Of a DNA stretch of 64,000 nucleotides, positions 35,895 through 49,800 are shown piece after piece. Position 1 is the first letter of the stretch. Each line of letters begins with the position of its first letter. The notes under the pieces are model-generated. The model saw only the letters and a program-made list of their open reading frames with translations, ran no database searches and had not been told where the DNA came from. A program made the translations under genes and the position numbers. The stretch is taken from positions 248,001 through 312,000 of the forward strand of contig NW_024104415.1 of assembly GCF_003945595.2 (NCBI RefSeq), in the 5' to 3' direction. This stretch comes from Pipra filicauda. Taxonomy: Eukaryota > Chordata > Aves > Passeriformes > Pipridae.

Positions 35895-38248
35895 TGGCTT
35901 TCCCTTGGGGCTCCTTGTGTGATTCTTCTGGGACTGAGAACAGCCCAGCACTAAAAAGGCTCCAATTAGTGCCCCATGTGCTTGGATTTGCTTTCAAAAG
36001 ACCATCAGTGAGTCAATTGTGAGTGTTTGTCTCCGGAAAAGGCTGATCCCTGACTAACACTGCCTGGGCACTCCTGCCAAGTTTAAAATGAAACCTTTAA
36101 AGCAAGAGCTTGAAACAGAAAACAAAAGTGAAAACCAAACCCAGCCCCCTGCAGCCAGAGACAGAGCAGGTGTTACTGTGGGCACAATAGCTTTTCCACA
36201 GTTTCATTCTTGAAATCAGCTCAGTAGTTTTTGCAAGAACAGATTCTGTCCTGAGCAAGGTGAGCTTGGCCCAGCTGTGGCCAAATCTGATCCCTGGTTT
36301 TTCAATGGGAAATTTTAAGAAATTTTTGCTGTGTATCTCCCTCCAAGGTGTTTATACCTCTGTGTTAACCCCAAATAAACTTTAGCAATTAATGCAAGCA
36401 GTAACAACAACAAAATTAAACTTGGCTAATTCTGTAATGTTTAACATAGTTCTGAAACTTTATAAAAACTCCCACTCTTTTATAATTGAAGACTCCCTAT
36501 ATTTCCTTTCTCTGTCTGTTTATGTGTTTGCCTGGATTAAACATGAGCATGAAACTTGTGTTTGTAATGCAAGTGTGAGATGTGGACTTTGGTATTGAGA
36601 TGATTCCCTTCCACCTCTCAGCTTTCCAGGGAGCTGCTGGACCACTCACAGCATCTCCAACAGGGATTGGGGGGGCTCTGTTTAATGCCCCATGCTATGC
36701 CCCCATGTTTGCTGTGAAAAAGTGATACTCAGGTGTTCCCTAATCCCTGAAAGCTCGAGGATATTCCAACCTCACATTCATCCATATGTTTTCTTAGATG
36801 AAAGCAATAGGTGTAGGTCTGTTGGTGGAATAAGAGTGAATTGATCCAAAGGGCTTGATTTCTTTAGAAAATATTTTTTGAAGCCATGGATAAAACATAA
36901 TAGCTCAATAATATAAACTCCTGGAATTAATGTATCGTTTGATGATTTAAGTAATGCGGTTTTGGGGTAGGAATATAGCCAAAGCAGAGGACTGGAAAAA
37001 GCCAATCAATATGTGCTGGTAAAAATGCTCAGATAGTAGTATGGACTATTGCCTCCACAGGATTAAAATCTGTCATGGACAGCAGCCAATTAAAAGCAGA
37101 TTTGTCCCATTTAAAGCAGCAGATTCCATGTTCTCTCTCCTGGCTCGGGAGCATTTGGATTTCAGAGGTTTGGCCCACTCTCAAAAGCACCAGCATGAGC
37201 AAAACACAGCAGATGTGATTGGTGGGTTTGTTTATAGGAGTAAGAGAATTAGGAGAGGAACTGGATTTGATAGACAGTATATATTTGGCTTTTAGGAGAG
37301 CATGAAATACAACTTGGAGTATTCCAGTTGACTCTCATGATGGGGGAACTCTAATCTGGCCACAAACTGGCTGGGAGCTGAGGAGGAGAGTGGGTGGTCC
37401 AGAAGCATCCATAGAATCCGACAAGGACAGGCTGCTCCAGGGAGCCTATTATTACTTAGCCTGGAGGAATTAATATCTGCAGAGAGATGAGCACAACTCT
37501 TGATGTCTAAAGGCTGGAAAAATGACAAATAAATCCTTGGTTTCCTGCATGTTATTCTCAGAGAAGGAGAGGGAGCTGGGAAGGGCAGACAGAGTGTGGA
37601 GGTACTCTGGGTGGGCTGGCAGGAAAGGGGGAATAAGGATGAACCCAGAGATGCTGAGAATAACAGGAGAAATAGTCTGGTAGTCACTGTGCAGTGTGGA
37701 AAGGACTGTTTGGTGGAGCAGTCTCGGTATCTAGGGCAGCACTGACGTATTTCCAAGGAAGTCACAGCAGTTTTCAGAAGTTCAGGGTCTGAAGCAGCAG
37801 ACGAGGCAGATTCAGCTTGACACAGTGGAGAGGGCTGGAGGGGACCTGCAGGAGCGGGATGGACACAGTGCTCCCTGTTACTGCCCACAGATTCCACCAG
37901 TTCTTGGCCTCAGAGAACCTGGAACCAAGTCTGGAATTCCATACATGTATATTCAGTGATTGTGATTTCCAGCCCAGCTCCAGGGACTCGAGCACATGGC
38001 TTTCTTTACCTGTGAGTTTTTGGAAGGAGATTGTGCTGCGAGATGAGCGTGGAAGTGCTGGACATGGAGCAGGCAGAACCTTGGGGGAGTCAGACGGGAG
38101 CCCGGGACACATCCTGACTGGGGAGGGAATTGCTCATGAGCTCAAGATGCCCTGGCCCTGTCTACTGGCACCCAGAAACACCCCGTGCCCTGGGCTGACC
38201 CCCAGCATGGGCTGCAGGCATGGGGGGAATTCTGTTCCACTACCCCAC

Positions 38249-38782
38249 TCAGGTGAGACCCCACCTACAGAGCTGCCTCCAGCCCTGGGGAACAACAGCA
38301 GAAGGACATGGAGCTTCTGGAGTGAATCCAGAGGAGATCATGGAGATGCTCTGAGGGCTGGAGCCTCTCTGTTCTGGAGACAGGCTGGGAGAGCTGGGGG
38401 TGTTCAGCCTGGAGAAGAGAAGGCTCCAGAGACAACTTAGAGCCCCTTCCAGTGCCTAAAGAGGCTCCAAGAGAGCTGGAGAGGGACTTTGGACAAGGGC
38501 CTGGAGGGACAGGACAAGGAGGAATGGCTTCCCACTGCCAGAGGGCAGGGTTAGGTGAGATACTGGGGAGAAATCCTTGCCTGTGAGGGTGGAGAGGCCC
38601 TGGCACAGGTTGCCCAGAGCAGCTGTGGCTGCCCCATCCCTGGAAGTGTCCAAGGCCAGGTTGGATGGGGCTTGGAGCAGCCTGGTCTAGTGGAAGGTGT
38701 CCCTGCCCATGGCAGGAGGTGGGACTGGATGACTTTTAAAGGTCTCTTCCAACCCAAACCCTTCTGGGATTCTATGATAATG
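38249..38782 (+). mobile_element. Longest CR1 copy in the window
   Basis: About 530 bp, from CAGGTGAGACCCCACCTAC to the tail GGGATTCTATGATA. Its 5' end matches in position the far end of the minus-strand copy at 53060. Confidence 0.95.
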
Positions 38783-39275
38783 CATAAGGAGAGGGTTTTT
38801 ATTCAGCCAAAAAGTAAACTTTTGATGTTGTTAATATTCTTTCAGTGAAAATGTTGTGAAGGTAAAGGCTGCAGATGTACTTTGAGATATGCATAAATAC
38901 CAGAAGATGAAAGAACAGAACACTTTTGGAAATTAGGTTGTGAAGTCAGATGGGGAAAGTCCTTTCTTAGTCCTGTCATTCTGTCAGTCACCTCTGTGTC
39001 TTACGTGGGGCTCTGCCCTACAATTCCAAAGATTTTGGGTATTCACTGAAAATGGCAAACACCACTTTGGTGTGGCACATAAGCACAGACAACACCTATA
39101 TAATGTGATTAACTATTTTTTGGAGGAAACTGTTGGTGTTTCTTGGAGGCTAAAGGAGTAATAGCAGGGCATTTCTATTGTTTCATACTACTTTTTTGTG
39201 CTTTTTGAATTAAATTCTATTAAACTGATGCACCCATCTGCTCTAGCTGGTAAGGGATGTATATTTTAATTAACT

Positions 39276-39668
39276 CATAGAATCACAGACTGATTTGGCT
39301 TGGCAGGGACTTTAAAGCCCATCCCATTCCACTCCCTGCCATGGGCAGGGACACCTTCCACTATCCCAGGTTGCTCCAAGCCCTGTCTAACCTGGCCTTG
39401 GACGCTTCCAGAGATGGGGCAGCCACAGCTTCTCTGGGCAACCTGTGCCAGGGCCTCTCCACCTTCATAGGGAAGAATTCTTTTCCAGTATCCCACCTAA
39501 CACTGCCCTCTGGCAGTGGGAAGCCATTCCCTGTGTTCTATCCCTTCCAGGCTCTTGTCCAAAGTCCTTCTCCAGCTCTTCTGGAGCCTCTTCAGGCAGT
39601 GGAAGGGGCTCTAAGTTGTCCCTGGAGCCTTCTCCAGGTGAAGACCCTCAGCTCTCCCAGCCTAGACA
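39276..39668 (-). mobile_element. CR1 3' end, inverted relative to the copy 500 bp to its left
   Basis: From TCATAGAATCACAGACTG to CTCAGCTCTCCCAGCCTAG. Confidence 0.94.
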
Positions 39669-40530
39669 ATCTTTTTCTTTTTGGTTACCTGTATCTGATC
39701 CCTGGACTTGTTCCCTTATGTTTCTGTGATTCCAGCTGTATTTGTCTCTCTCAGTGGTTTTAGCTGCTGTCTGCAGGAGGACTGTTCTGTGCTGCCAGGA
39801 CCAAAAGTGTGTGATAGGGAATTGTTAACTGAAAACCCCCAGGTTTAGAATATGCTGATTCTAATTCTGATTCTGTGGGATGGGGATCAGAGGCCTTCAG
39901 GTTGGGTGTGTCACATTCATTGCATTCCGGTAAAACACTGAGCAGCTTTTGTTTTTATGATATGACCACATAAACCCTGACCCCCCAAATCTGTTTTGTT
40001 TAATAGTAAGCCCCTGATGGCTAATTTTGCATGCAGTACACAGAGGAGCATGACTATTCTGGGATATGATCCCAGTAACAGTGGTGAGTCATCAGCTGCA
40101 GCAGCAGCAATGATATGAGGAGCTATTTATTACGGCCTCTCTAAGCTGTGAAGTCTTCTAAGCAGTGAGTTCATGTAGAAATTATGTAATTATTCCTCCT
40201 GGATGATTTCTCTTATTGGTTTGTAATTACAAAATATTCTCAGAACACTTTTGTATTTTAAAATTAAGTCCTCAGAATGACTTAATGAGAGAAGAACTGA
40301 GAGATTATATCTCACCTTGTTTATGTTTGTTTTATTTGACTTATCAGTGATACGGTTTTCTACTGTTGTTGCATTAAGTTCACCTTTCTTTGCAAAGCTG
40401 TTTAGTGCATCATTTACTGGTTTGTACATTTATAAACAAGTGTTTGGGGTAAAATCATCTGGTCTTGGAAACTGGCAGGAGGGGAATTCCATGTAGGAGT
40501 TTCACAGATTGTTTCTTGGGTGGGAGAACA

Positions 40531-40597
40531 GCTGGATCGAGATGGGCTTTAAGCTCCCTTCCAACCCAAATCATTCTGGGATTCTGTGATTCAGTGA
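40531..40597 (+). mobile_element. CR1 3' stub
   Basis: About 65 bp ending in GGGATTCTGTGATTCAGTGA. Confidence 0.85.
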
Positions 40598-40924
40598 TAT
40601 CTGGAATTTTTTACAAACCTGGAGAGAACAGCTTTCTTCACTTTCTGAATGAGCAAGCCATGTGCCATATCCTGGAGCAGGACTTATTTCCTTGTAGTAC
40701 CTGGCTTGTTTCTGGTCACATCAGCCAGAGCTTGTTAGTGATGACTTCAGGTGAAAGGAGAACAAGACATCCGAATTCACTTGGGTAATGGTTTGATTTC
40801 CTGCTATGTTTCTAAGACTCAATCCTTGTGCTTTATGTGTGTCTTTGGACCACCAGGGAATTTGTTTTGACATTGTCATACATGGGGTACACAAAGGCAA
40901 AAGGTCTTGATCCCTGCACAGTCT

Positions 40925-41048
40925 ATCACAGAATCACAGACTGGTGTGGGTTGGGAGGGACTTCAAGCTCATGTCATTCCAACCCCCTGCCATGGTCAGG
41001 TACACCTTCCACTAGACCAGGTTGCTCTGAGCGCCATCCAGCTTGGTC
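40925..41048 (-). mobile_element. CR1 3' end fragment
   Basis: Two tail copies, then GGTGTGGGTTGGGAGGGAC; ends GCCATCCAGCTTGG. Confidence 0.9.
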
Positions 41049-42141
41049 ATATTCCCCCCACTGTCTCTGCCCACCTGAAATGTTGAGCTGCAGTTGTTAA
41101 TTGGTAGCTGGGTGACAGCCTTGTCCATGCAAAGCTGCCATAGCATTGAGATGGGTTTTTTTGTCTTTGCCTAGAGCTGAAAAGTGAAAAAAAAAAGCCT
41201 CACGCTAGACTTCAAAGCAGCCTGTGTTCCTGTTGGTACCTCTGGGAACAGGAGATGCTTTCATGCTGCCCCACCTGAAATCCCCTTGTGAGCTGAGCCA
41301 CAGCATATCCAAGAAGTACATTTTGAGGTGTAGACAGGGACCTTCCCAACCAAAATTTTATTGGCAGTTTTGTCACCCACAGGGAGCAGGTCTGGGGTGT
41401 TTTGGCATAATCTGACTGCATACAAGGTGGAGCAGGAAGTAGTTTCCCTGTAGATTAGTGTCTTTGGTACAGAATATATTTTTCAGTGATTCAAAGGCTG
41501 TAGATTAAAAAGAAAACTAAAGAAATAAACCTGTTATGTCTTGCACAGATGCTGAGGGGAGGCAGAGGCAGCTGGGTGCCAACAGGGCACCTAGTCAATG
41601 AGGCTGCAGAATTTGGCCCCAAAATTCCCGAGATTGGAGGAAGGAGTCATGGTGCAGCACTCTGCTAATCAGAGGCTCCACACTCTTGGTTTTCTGAGGG
41701 GTTAGATAAATATGTCTTAGATTTAATCACTATTTAAAAGAGAAAAAAGCCATGCCCTTCTATTTATAATCTTTTCCTTAGAACTGTGCCATAAACTCAT
41801 CATAGCCTGAATGTTTCAAAAGTTATACAGAAGGTGAGCTAGCAAGGCTCTTGAAAAATTCTAAACCACACTTTATTGTCCAGTTATCTTATGTAAGTCT
41901 ATTATATTTACACTGATCTTATATAATATTGTTTTAATCTTTATTATATGAAATTCCTGTTCAGTTTTTAGCTCTCTTTTAGGAATAGACATTTAAAGAT
42001 GATTTAGCAGTAAGTTTGAAAGGAGAGATTAATTAAAAATATGAAGGTGGTGGTGAAACAGGTCTGTTTCTTAGGTACATCATTCGAGCTCCTATCGGAT
42101 ATTAGAAATTAGACAACATTTTTTTTTCCAAGATCAAGAAG

Positions 42142-42580
42142 AATCACGGAACCATTAAGATTGGAAAAGCCCTGTGAGACCATCGAGTCCAACCACTCCC
42201 CAGCACTGCCAAGGCCACCACTGCCCTATGTTCTCAAGTGCCACATCCACATGGCTTTTAAATCCCTCCAAGGATGGGGACTCCACCACCTGCCTGGGCA
42301 GCCTCTTCCAATGCCTGACCACCCTTTCTCTGAAGAAATTCCTCCTCATGTCCAACCTGAACCTCCCCTGGCACGACATAAGGCTGTTTCCTCTTGTCCT
42401 GTCCCTTGTTCCCTGGGAGCAGAGCCTGACCCCCACCTGGCTCCACCCTCCTGTCAGGGAGTTGCAGAGTGAGAAGGTCCCCCCTGAGCCTCCTTTTCTC
42501 CAGGCTGAGCCTCCCCAGCTCCCTCAGCCACTCCTGGTGCTCCAGACCCTTCCCCAGCTCCATTCCCTTCTCTGGAAAGT
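42142..42580 (-). mobile_element. CR1 3' end with ORF2 remnant, AAAAG-type
   Basis: Well-preserved 440-bp copy. On the minus strand it reads in pieces WLRELGRLSLEKRRLRGDLL, the CR1 ORF2 C-terminal motif, with a frameshift downstream. Confidence 0.94.
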
Positions 42581-44115
42581 TATTGCAGCAGATTTCTGTA
42601 TCAAAGCCTTCAGTGTGGTGCCACAGTAAGGTGTAAGCTGGAGGTCTGGATTGCAGCAGTATCTATAGGGTGAATAAGGAATGAGCTCTCCCAGTCCTGA
42701 TGGTCTCAGAATCCCTGATCCCAGCTCTTGTTCTTTCGGGAGCCGTTCCATCCACAAGCCCCTTATGCAGCATGCAGAGTCTGACCGTGGGATCAATGGC
42801 TCAGTGTCCCCTGCCCATCTGTGTCCCTGCAGTGGGGCCAGCTCAGCCCCATAAATCCCTGGAACACCTGCCTTGCTTGGCCTCGGATGAACATTGTGCC
42901 GGGTGGGAGCAGGGAGGAGGAGAGGGCCCATCCGTGGGAGGGCTGAGCCCTGGAAAAACTTTACCGTAAAAACACCCAGGGAAAGATACTGAAGCAGCTG
43001 GAGGAAGTGCAGGCAGGGATTTCTTATAAATCATCTCTGTGTCTGCTAAAAGGAGAATTCCCGCACACGTCAACTGTTCCCGACTCTGGCGAGAGCCCCG
43101 GGGGCATTGGAGCTGGGTGACATCACAAGGAGAAGGAATGAATTCACATGGAGGGTGACGCCAGGGAACTAAATTCCTGGGTTTGCTGGCTGAGTTGTGC
43201 CTGGCAAAGCGGAGCAGGGAAAGGCAGAGCACCAGGAGAGGTTCGATAAGTGTCTTAGTTGTGATCTGAGTCCCGTTTTGGGACCAAGAGCTTCCTGGTG
43301 TCCTAAACAAGTGTTTCCTGTTAACCCTTTCTGAGGATGAGGAGCAGAAGGGAAGGCGCTGGTTTTGTGCACTGTCCACACCAGTCCTGGTGTTGGGCCA
43401 AGTTGTCCTGTCCCCTGTGACCACCTTTGTAGGACCATCGAGCTCCCAGTGTTATACGAGACCATAACTGGGGAGAGCAGCTTGATTCCATCTGTTTGCA
43501 GTTAGAGACACTTATGAGAACAGAGATTTACTGGGGAAAGTGGCAGTGAAGGAGATGCTGTAACTCACCATGTAAAGTGCACAAAAGGACTTTCTGGGAA
43601 GAGAATAAATATTGGCTGAAGGAATAGACATCTGTGAGTGAAGGTTTGAAGTGGGTCTATATTGACTGTCCTAGTTTCACTCACATCACAAAAGGCTCCC
43701 TACATTTTTTCATCCATAAAGATAGTAAATTGTTTGGAGTGGAATTTGGAAGAACAAGCTGACCCTCTTTTGCTTTACTACATTAAAATTATATGGTGTT
43801 TTAAGAACTATTCTATTAAACTCTACACTCACTGCTGCTCTCCAGCCCACTTTTAGCTCCAGTAAATCTAATAACTCATGCAATATTATACATTTATTTC
43901 AGATTAAAAGTACTAGGAACTAGATTCTAGGAAAAAGTCTGTTTTCATGAGGAAATGCAGAAAATTGTGAAAGCCCTAGCGAAGATATCACCTTCCACAT
44001 GTCAGTACAACAGTGGAAGGATGAATAGTGTGCAGCTAATGTATGTCAGAACATTCCTAATGCAGGCTGGAAAGTGCTGGGGCTGCAGGGATGCGCAGGC
44101 AGAGGGGGAACGTTT

Positions 44116-44560
44116 CATAGAATTGTGGAATGGTTTAGGTTGGAAGGGACCTTAAAGACCATCTTGTCCCATCACCCTGCCATGAACAGGGTCCACTAGA
44201 CCAGGTTGCTCCAAGCCCCGTCCAACCTGGCCTTGGATACTTCCAAGGATGGGGCAGCCACAGCTTCTCTGGGCAATCTGTGCCAGGGCATCTCCACCCT
44301 TACAGATGAGAATTTTTTCCCAATATGCCATCTATCCCTGTCCCCTGGCAATGGGAAGCCAATCTCCCTTGTCCTGTTCCTCCAGGCACTTGTCCAAAGT
44401 CCCTCTCCAGCTCTCCTGGAGCCTCTTTAGGCACTGGAAGGGGCTCTGAGTTGTCCCTGAAGCCTTCTCTTCTCCAGGTGAACACCCCCAGCTCTCCCAG
44501 CCTGTCTCCAGAGCAGAGGAGCTCCAGCCCTTGGAGCATCTCCATGGCCCTTTATAGAAT
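44116..44560 (-). mobile_element. CR1 3' end, long copy
   Basis: Starts TCATAGAATTGTGGAATGG; a 7-bp loss turns the usual CAGGGACACCTTCCACTAG into CAGGGTCCACTAG. Confidence 0.94.
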
Positions 44561-46858
44561 ACGAGATGGAGTTTGTGAGTATCGACCAGCCCCCTCACAT
44601 AACACTTTCCTGTCCTTGTCAGCACTCCCGTTCATCCATCAATAACTCTGCAATTCCATCCTCCTCCTCAGAAGAGGTGTAATTTGTCAGGACTGGTGCT
44701 GCAGAGCTGAGTCCAAGGTAGCAAGCTCCCGTGCCAGGGAGCCAAGGCCATGGCACAGCTCCTGCAAGCTCACAGCTGGGGACTGCACAGCAGCCAAGAT
44801 TTCCAGCCCAAATTCTGTATCTCTTTGCTTCTCTGAGTTTAAGTCGTGAACTTACCAGTCGCACATTTTTATGTAATTTAATATCTTTTCCGTGGCTTCA
44901 TTTTCTCTTCTGATATTAAAAAAAGAAAAGGAAAAGCTCTCCTGGGCATGAATGAGGATTTATGTAATAGGTTGCAATGGCTCCATCAAAGCCATTGTGC
45001 TCTGTCTTGTGAATATCTATTTAATCAGTGGTTTTAAAAGACCTTATTTGTGCTAAGTGATTTTTCTTTCTTAGACTGCAGCAAGAATCTCCTACTCTTC
45101 TGGAGACAGAGTGCAGCCAGTGCAGCTACTCTGGGCTTGAATGGCACTATTGAACCAGCTTTGTGCTGGCAAGAGGTTCAAGTACCAGAGACGCTATTCA
45201 GATGATTATGGAGCTGGTGCAGGAGTTAGGGAAAGAGCACTGCAGGATGCTGCTTCTCTGATGAAGTGCTGGGATGTATTGACTGATCTATTACACTCAA
45301 GTCAATAAGGAACTTGGTTGTGCTTGCATTTTCTACACTACAGATTTGCTGGAGAAGCTGTATGGGTGACCTCTGTAATTTAGAAGTTAGGCCAACTCTT
45401 GATGTCTTGGCACCCAGGAAGTTTCAGCCCCTGCTCCCAGGGAGAACTTTACTCCATCAGCCCTCAAAGAGCTGCCCTCACTGTGCAGGTCAGAACACTG
45501 TGCAGTGAAGCCACCACTGGGCCAGAGTGTGGGAGAGTCATGGGGGGATGAGGCTCACCAGCGTGTCCATAGTTGTGTTCTCAGTTCTCAGGCTGTCTCG
45601 GTGGTCACTGACTTTTTGCTTCCACCTCACCCAAGGCAATGAAAAGGGCAGAGAGTTCATTCTAGCTTTGCTCACTGGGACAAGTGGAACCCACGAGTAT
45701 AAATTTAGGCAGAATTTGGGGGTTGTGTGTGGCGAGTTAACAGCATGCACAGAAACGTTGATGTTTTTAGCTTAAATCACAGAACATTTTTTAAAACAGT
45801 AAAGTAAAAAGCCATCGCGGATAAGATGTTCTGACCCATAATAACTCTTTGCACCTCAGCAGGGTGACTCCTGCACGGCCTCACAGCCTGGCACAGGCTG
45901 TTTTCTCCTCTGCTCCGTGTCACTGAACATGCTGCACAGTCTTGCCCAATTAAAGCAGAACCTTGGCAGAAAGCAAAAATCACCAACCATTTAGGGCTGA
46001 CTGCTCAGCACAGAAGGGCTTGACACTGGGGTTTTGTTCCCTGTTGCCTCCCCTGCCACCCTGCTATCTTGTTTGCTCTTCACATGACTGGCCATCAGGC
46101 CCTTGATATCTGTGTGGCATTTGATGTCCCCTCGGTCAGATGTTGTGCTGGGTGATGCCAGGGCACTATTATAGGGTGTCACATTTTATCCTGGCTGAGC
46201 CATATCCAGAGAATACCCGTTGTTTGCCTCCCACTCTGGCTCTGTGATCTTGATCGTTCCCAGACGCTGCCGGAGGCTGGCAGACGGGTGGCTCACAGGA
46301 CCTCGCTCTGGGACTGATTGGTTTCTTGGCCATCATCCAGTTCCAAGCACATCAACACATTTGCAGAAAGATTTTCGTAACCCGAAAACTCAGGGCTGGC
46401 CTGAGCTCTTCCATGAAGGACGGAAGGAGACGGATTTCTGCTGGAGTTCAGTAAAAGCCCAGATGGGGAAAAGTTTCAGGAGCTGCATCTTGGCTTGAGC
46501 TAGAGAAGACAAGAGGCCTGAGGTGGAGTGGGAGGGGGTGCACTGGAGCTAAGTCTCCTTCTAGGTTCCTGCTGGGATTTAATCTCAGCTCGAACAGGCT
46601 AATTTAAATTCATCTTTCCAACTGAAATGATACGGTTGGCAGTGATTTAGCCTGGGAAGCTTTACTGCAAGCAGACAAAGGGTTAAACACCCTGTTGGGT
46701 GCTGTTGCAGTAAAAAGGCTTCCTTCTGCAGCTTGTAGAGTTATTGACCTGAAAAGCAGTATCGAGCACACACCGCTGGGCTCAGCCCCGCAGGAGGTGT
46801 TGGTGTGCACAGAGTGTTTGTTCAGAGCCCTGGCATCGCTGGGGCCTGGGGTGCTGCA

Positions 46859-46890
46859 GCCCTGCCTGCCCTGCCTGCCCTGCCTGCCAC
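46859..46890. repeat. Short 9-bp tandem repeat
   Basis: Three copies of CCCTGCCTG. Simple sequence, no function seen. Confidence 0.8.
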
Positions 46891-46923
46891 CCCAGTGTCC
46901 CCCCATCCGGCCCCTCATCAGGG

Positions 46924-47370
46924 CTTTCAGCAGCTCCTCAATAGTTTTGGGTGTTTTCACAGAAACATAGAATCATTAGGGTTGGAAGGGACCTCTGGAG
47001 ATCATCCGATCCAACCCCCCTGCCCAGGCAGAGTCACCTGGAAAAGGTGACACAGGAACATGTCCAGGTGGGATTGGAATGTCTCCAGAGAGGGAGGCTC
47101 CACGCCCTACCTGGGCAGCTGTTCCTGTGCTCTGCGACCCTCTATGGAAAGAAGTTCTTACTTCTGTTGAGGTGGTACTGCTTGTGTTTTAGTTTATGGC
47201 CATTGCTTCTCCTCTCATTGGACACCACTGAACAGAGCTTGGCACCATCTATTTCAGCAGCTTCTCACTGACTTCAGGTGTTCTCAGCAGCTCCTCACTA
47301 GTTCCAGGTAATTTTAGCAGCTCCTCACTAATTTCAGTTGTTTTTAGCAAGTCCTCTCTAGTTTCAGGTG
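46924..47370. repeat. 30-bp tandem repeat split by a CR1
   Basis: Four adjacent 30-bp units (47251-47280, 47281-47310, 47311-47340, 47341-47370) share the core CAGCAGCTCCTCACTA. A fifth unit lies at 46924-46953, on the other side of a minus-strand CR1 (46964-47250). The CR1 appears to have inserted into the array. Confidence 0.85.
46964..47250 (-). mobile_element. CR1, older subfamily, inserted in tandem repeat
   Basis: GGTTGGAAGGGACCTCTGGAG, then CTGCCCAGGCAGAGTCACC and CACTGAACAGAGCTTGGCACC mark a subfamily not otherwise seen here. Repeat units of 30 bp lie on both sides. Confidence 0.9.
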
Positions 47371-49231
47371 TTTTCTCTCCCCTGTTTCATCCATGAAATC
47401 AAACATTTCTTCCTTCCCCTTGGAGTAACCCATCACTGTGTACTCTTCCCAGGTTTTGCCACAGTGAATGTTTTCACACAATGAGTCAATATTTTTAAAT
47501 GGATCCATTTTGCCCATTGATCACCTCTGCCCACTCATACTTTGTTAGCTCAGGCCAAACCTTTATCAATACCCTGAAATACCCAGCATGTCTCAATTCT
47601 ATTAGCTCAAGAATGGAGCTTTTACTGTGATGACGTGAATCTTTAACTACTATCAGATGTAATGATTTTGTGCCAGGCCTACACATTTGTGCTTATTCAC
47701 ACTGAAAACTTCACCTTCTCTGTTATTAAATGGTAATCAATTGTGGCAAGTGCTCTGCTCATATTTCTTCCAAATCTCCCAGTCACTGTGGCTGCGTTGT
47801 TTGATGCTCCTGGACTTGTTGACTTACAGCTGCGTTTCAGATATTGATAGTTTTGAGCTGAAGTTTGCTCAGTGCCCCCATGTCTCTGTTTCTTTTGAAC
47901 AGTGCAGCTTTATGGTTTGTAGTAAATGACTCCAAAACGGTGTTTCCAGCAAGTGATTTTCAACATGAGACAGTTTCTAAGGGATCCTTAATCAAAATGA
48001 GCCCTGAAGCAGGTCTTGATAAGATTTGCAGGTTTAGGGAACATAACAGTTATTAAATGATATTTTGGGTGCCAACAGTGCACTGTCTGCTTTCACATCA
48101 GAGAAATCATTCACTCCCAAGAGACTTTTAGAAGTACAACACAGAGCAGCTGGTTGAGGTGCAGGAGCCTTTCCAAAGGGCTTCACAGTGTGATGATCAC
48201 CTGAGGTAGGGCTTGAGTAGGGAGATAATTTAACAGTGAGAAGACACAGACTGTTACAAGCACAAACATGCTCTAGAGGAGTCACATGATGGTTGTGAAA
48301 CTGTGTAGAGGAAGTGGCAAACTGAGTGTTTCAGCTGCACGTTGGGAACCAGGGATGGAGCAGAGATTCCTGCACCGTGTTGGTGAGAGTGGAAAAACTG
48401 GGATGGTGTTGATCCAGGCTCCCAACAAGGGATGACCTGTGTGGACACACCAGGGTTTGGAAGACTTGTTTTGGATGGAGAAGCAAGCTGGAAGGATGCT
48501 GGAAAAGTTCAGGGGAAATAAAAACAGATAATGGATATCATATGTGCTGAGTGATAGTGTTTCCCTCCTTCCTGAAGTATCCTGTGCTCAGTAGCTGGCA
48601 GTCCTGCAAGGACTCCACCATACCTGGTAAAGCTGAAGCCTTGTATCTGCTGCATGACCTCACCATTTGGCATAAGCTACGTGAGATATGCTGCAGGACT
48701 TTTGTCCTGCCTGGCTTTCTGGGCTTGTAGTCACCACTTTAGAAAGTTTTATTCTTGCTGCCCACCATCTCTATCTTCTCTTCATGTTGTGGAAGGTTTC
48801 CCTTCTGCTAAATCCAGTTTGCTGTCCTGAATGATTAAAGCTTATTGCAGAGCATGTGACTTAATGGCAGAAAATATAAATCTGTGGTTTAACTTCACCC
48901 TCTTCTTCCCCCTGTTGTCAAACAGCCAGAGGAGGAAGGGAGGGAGTGTGGGCAGGCAGAGCGTGTCCCTGCCAGCCCCTGCCGAGGCTGCGCAGGGGTC
49001 CCTTCCAGCTCACTGTCATTAGTAAAAATGCAAATTTATGGAAACGCTGTGTGGTGCACGCCCAGGGATGGCAGGCTTTGTATTCACTGCCTCTGCCTGT
49101 GCCTCAGCTGAGCCACGGGGTCATCAAAGTTACAGGAATGGCACTGGGGGCAGAGGCCAGGCGGGAGGGTTCTCTACTGGGGTGGTGCAATGTGATTTTA
49201 ACACCAGTCCCTTGCTTGGATTTTATTTAGA

Positions 49232-49577
49232 CCACAGAACCCCGGACTGGTTTGGGTTGGAAGGGACCTTAAAGTCATCCAGTTCTGCCCCATGCCATGG
49301 GCAGGGAAACCTTCTGCTAGACCAGGTTGCTCCAAGCCCTGTCCAACCTGGCCTTGGACACTTCCAGGGATGGGGCAGCCACAGTTTCTCTGGGCAATCT
49401 GTGCCAGGGCCCCACCACCCTCACAGGGGAGAATTCCTTCCCAATATCCCTTGTAACCCTGTCCTCTGTCAGTAGGAAGCCATTCCCCCTTGTCCTGTTC
49501 CTCCAGGCCCTTGTCCAAAGTCCCTCTCCAGCTCTCTTGGAGCCCCTTTAGGCACTGGAAGGGGCTCTAAGGTCTCC
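49232..49577 (-). mobile_element. CR1 3' end
   Basis: From CACAGAACCCCGGACTGG to GGGGCTCTAAGGTCTCCCC. Confidence 0.94.
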
Positions 49578-49689
49578 CCAAGAGCAATGTTTAGTGAATT
49601 ACTCCATTAGTTCCACCAGCAATAATATCAAGTCAGTGTTTACCCCCCAGCACTCCCACAGGAAAGCTGTTTAGTGATCTGTCTGCTCT

Positions 49690-49800
49690 CGAGGCAAAAA
49701 ATTTTTCTCTGATTTCCAACCTCAGTTTATTTATGTCCATTTTATGCCCATTTGTTCTTATGCCAGCTTGAAGATCCCTTCTTCTCCTCTGGCCTTTACT
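49690..49800 (-). mobile_element. Old CR1-like fragment
   Basis: TGATTTCCAACCTCAGTTTA and CCCATTTGTTCTTATGCCAG resemble the interior of an old CR1 family; no tail seen. Confidence 0.5.

Noticed and set aside
37292..37897. 201-aa open frame on the minus strand
   Set aside because: Low-complexity Ser/Pro/Leu composition and no recognisable domain; overlaps another open frame on the plus strand.
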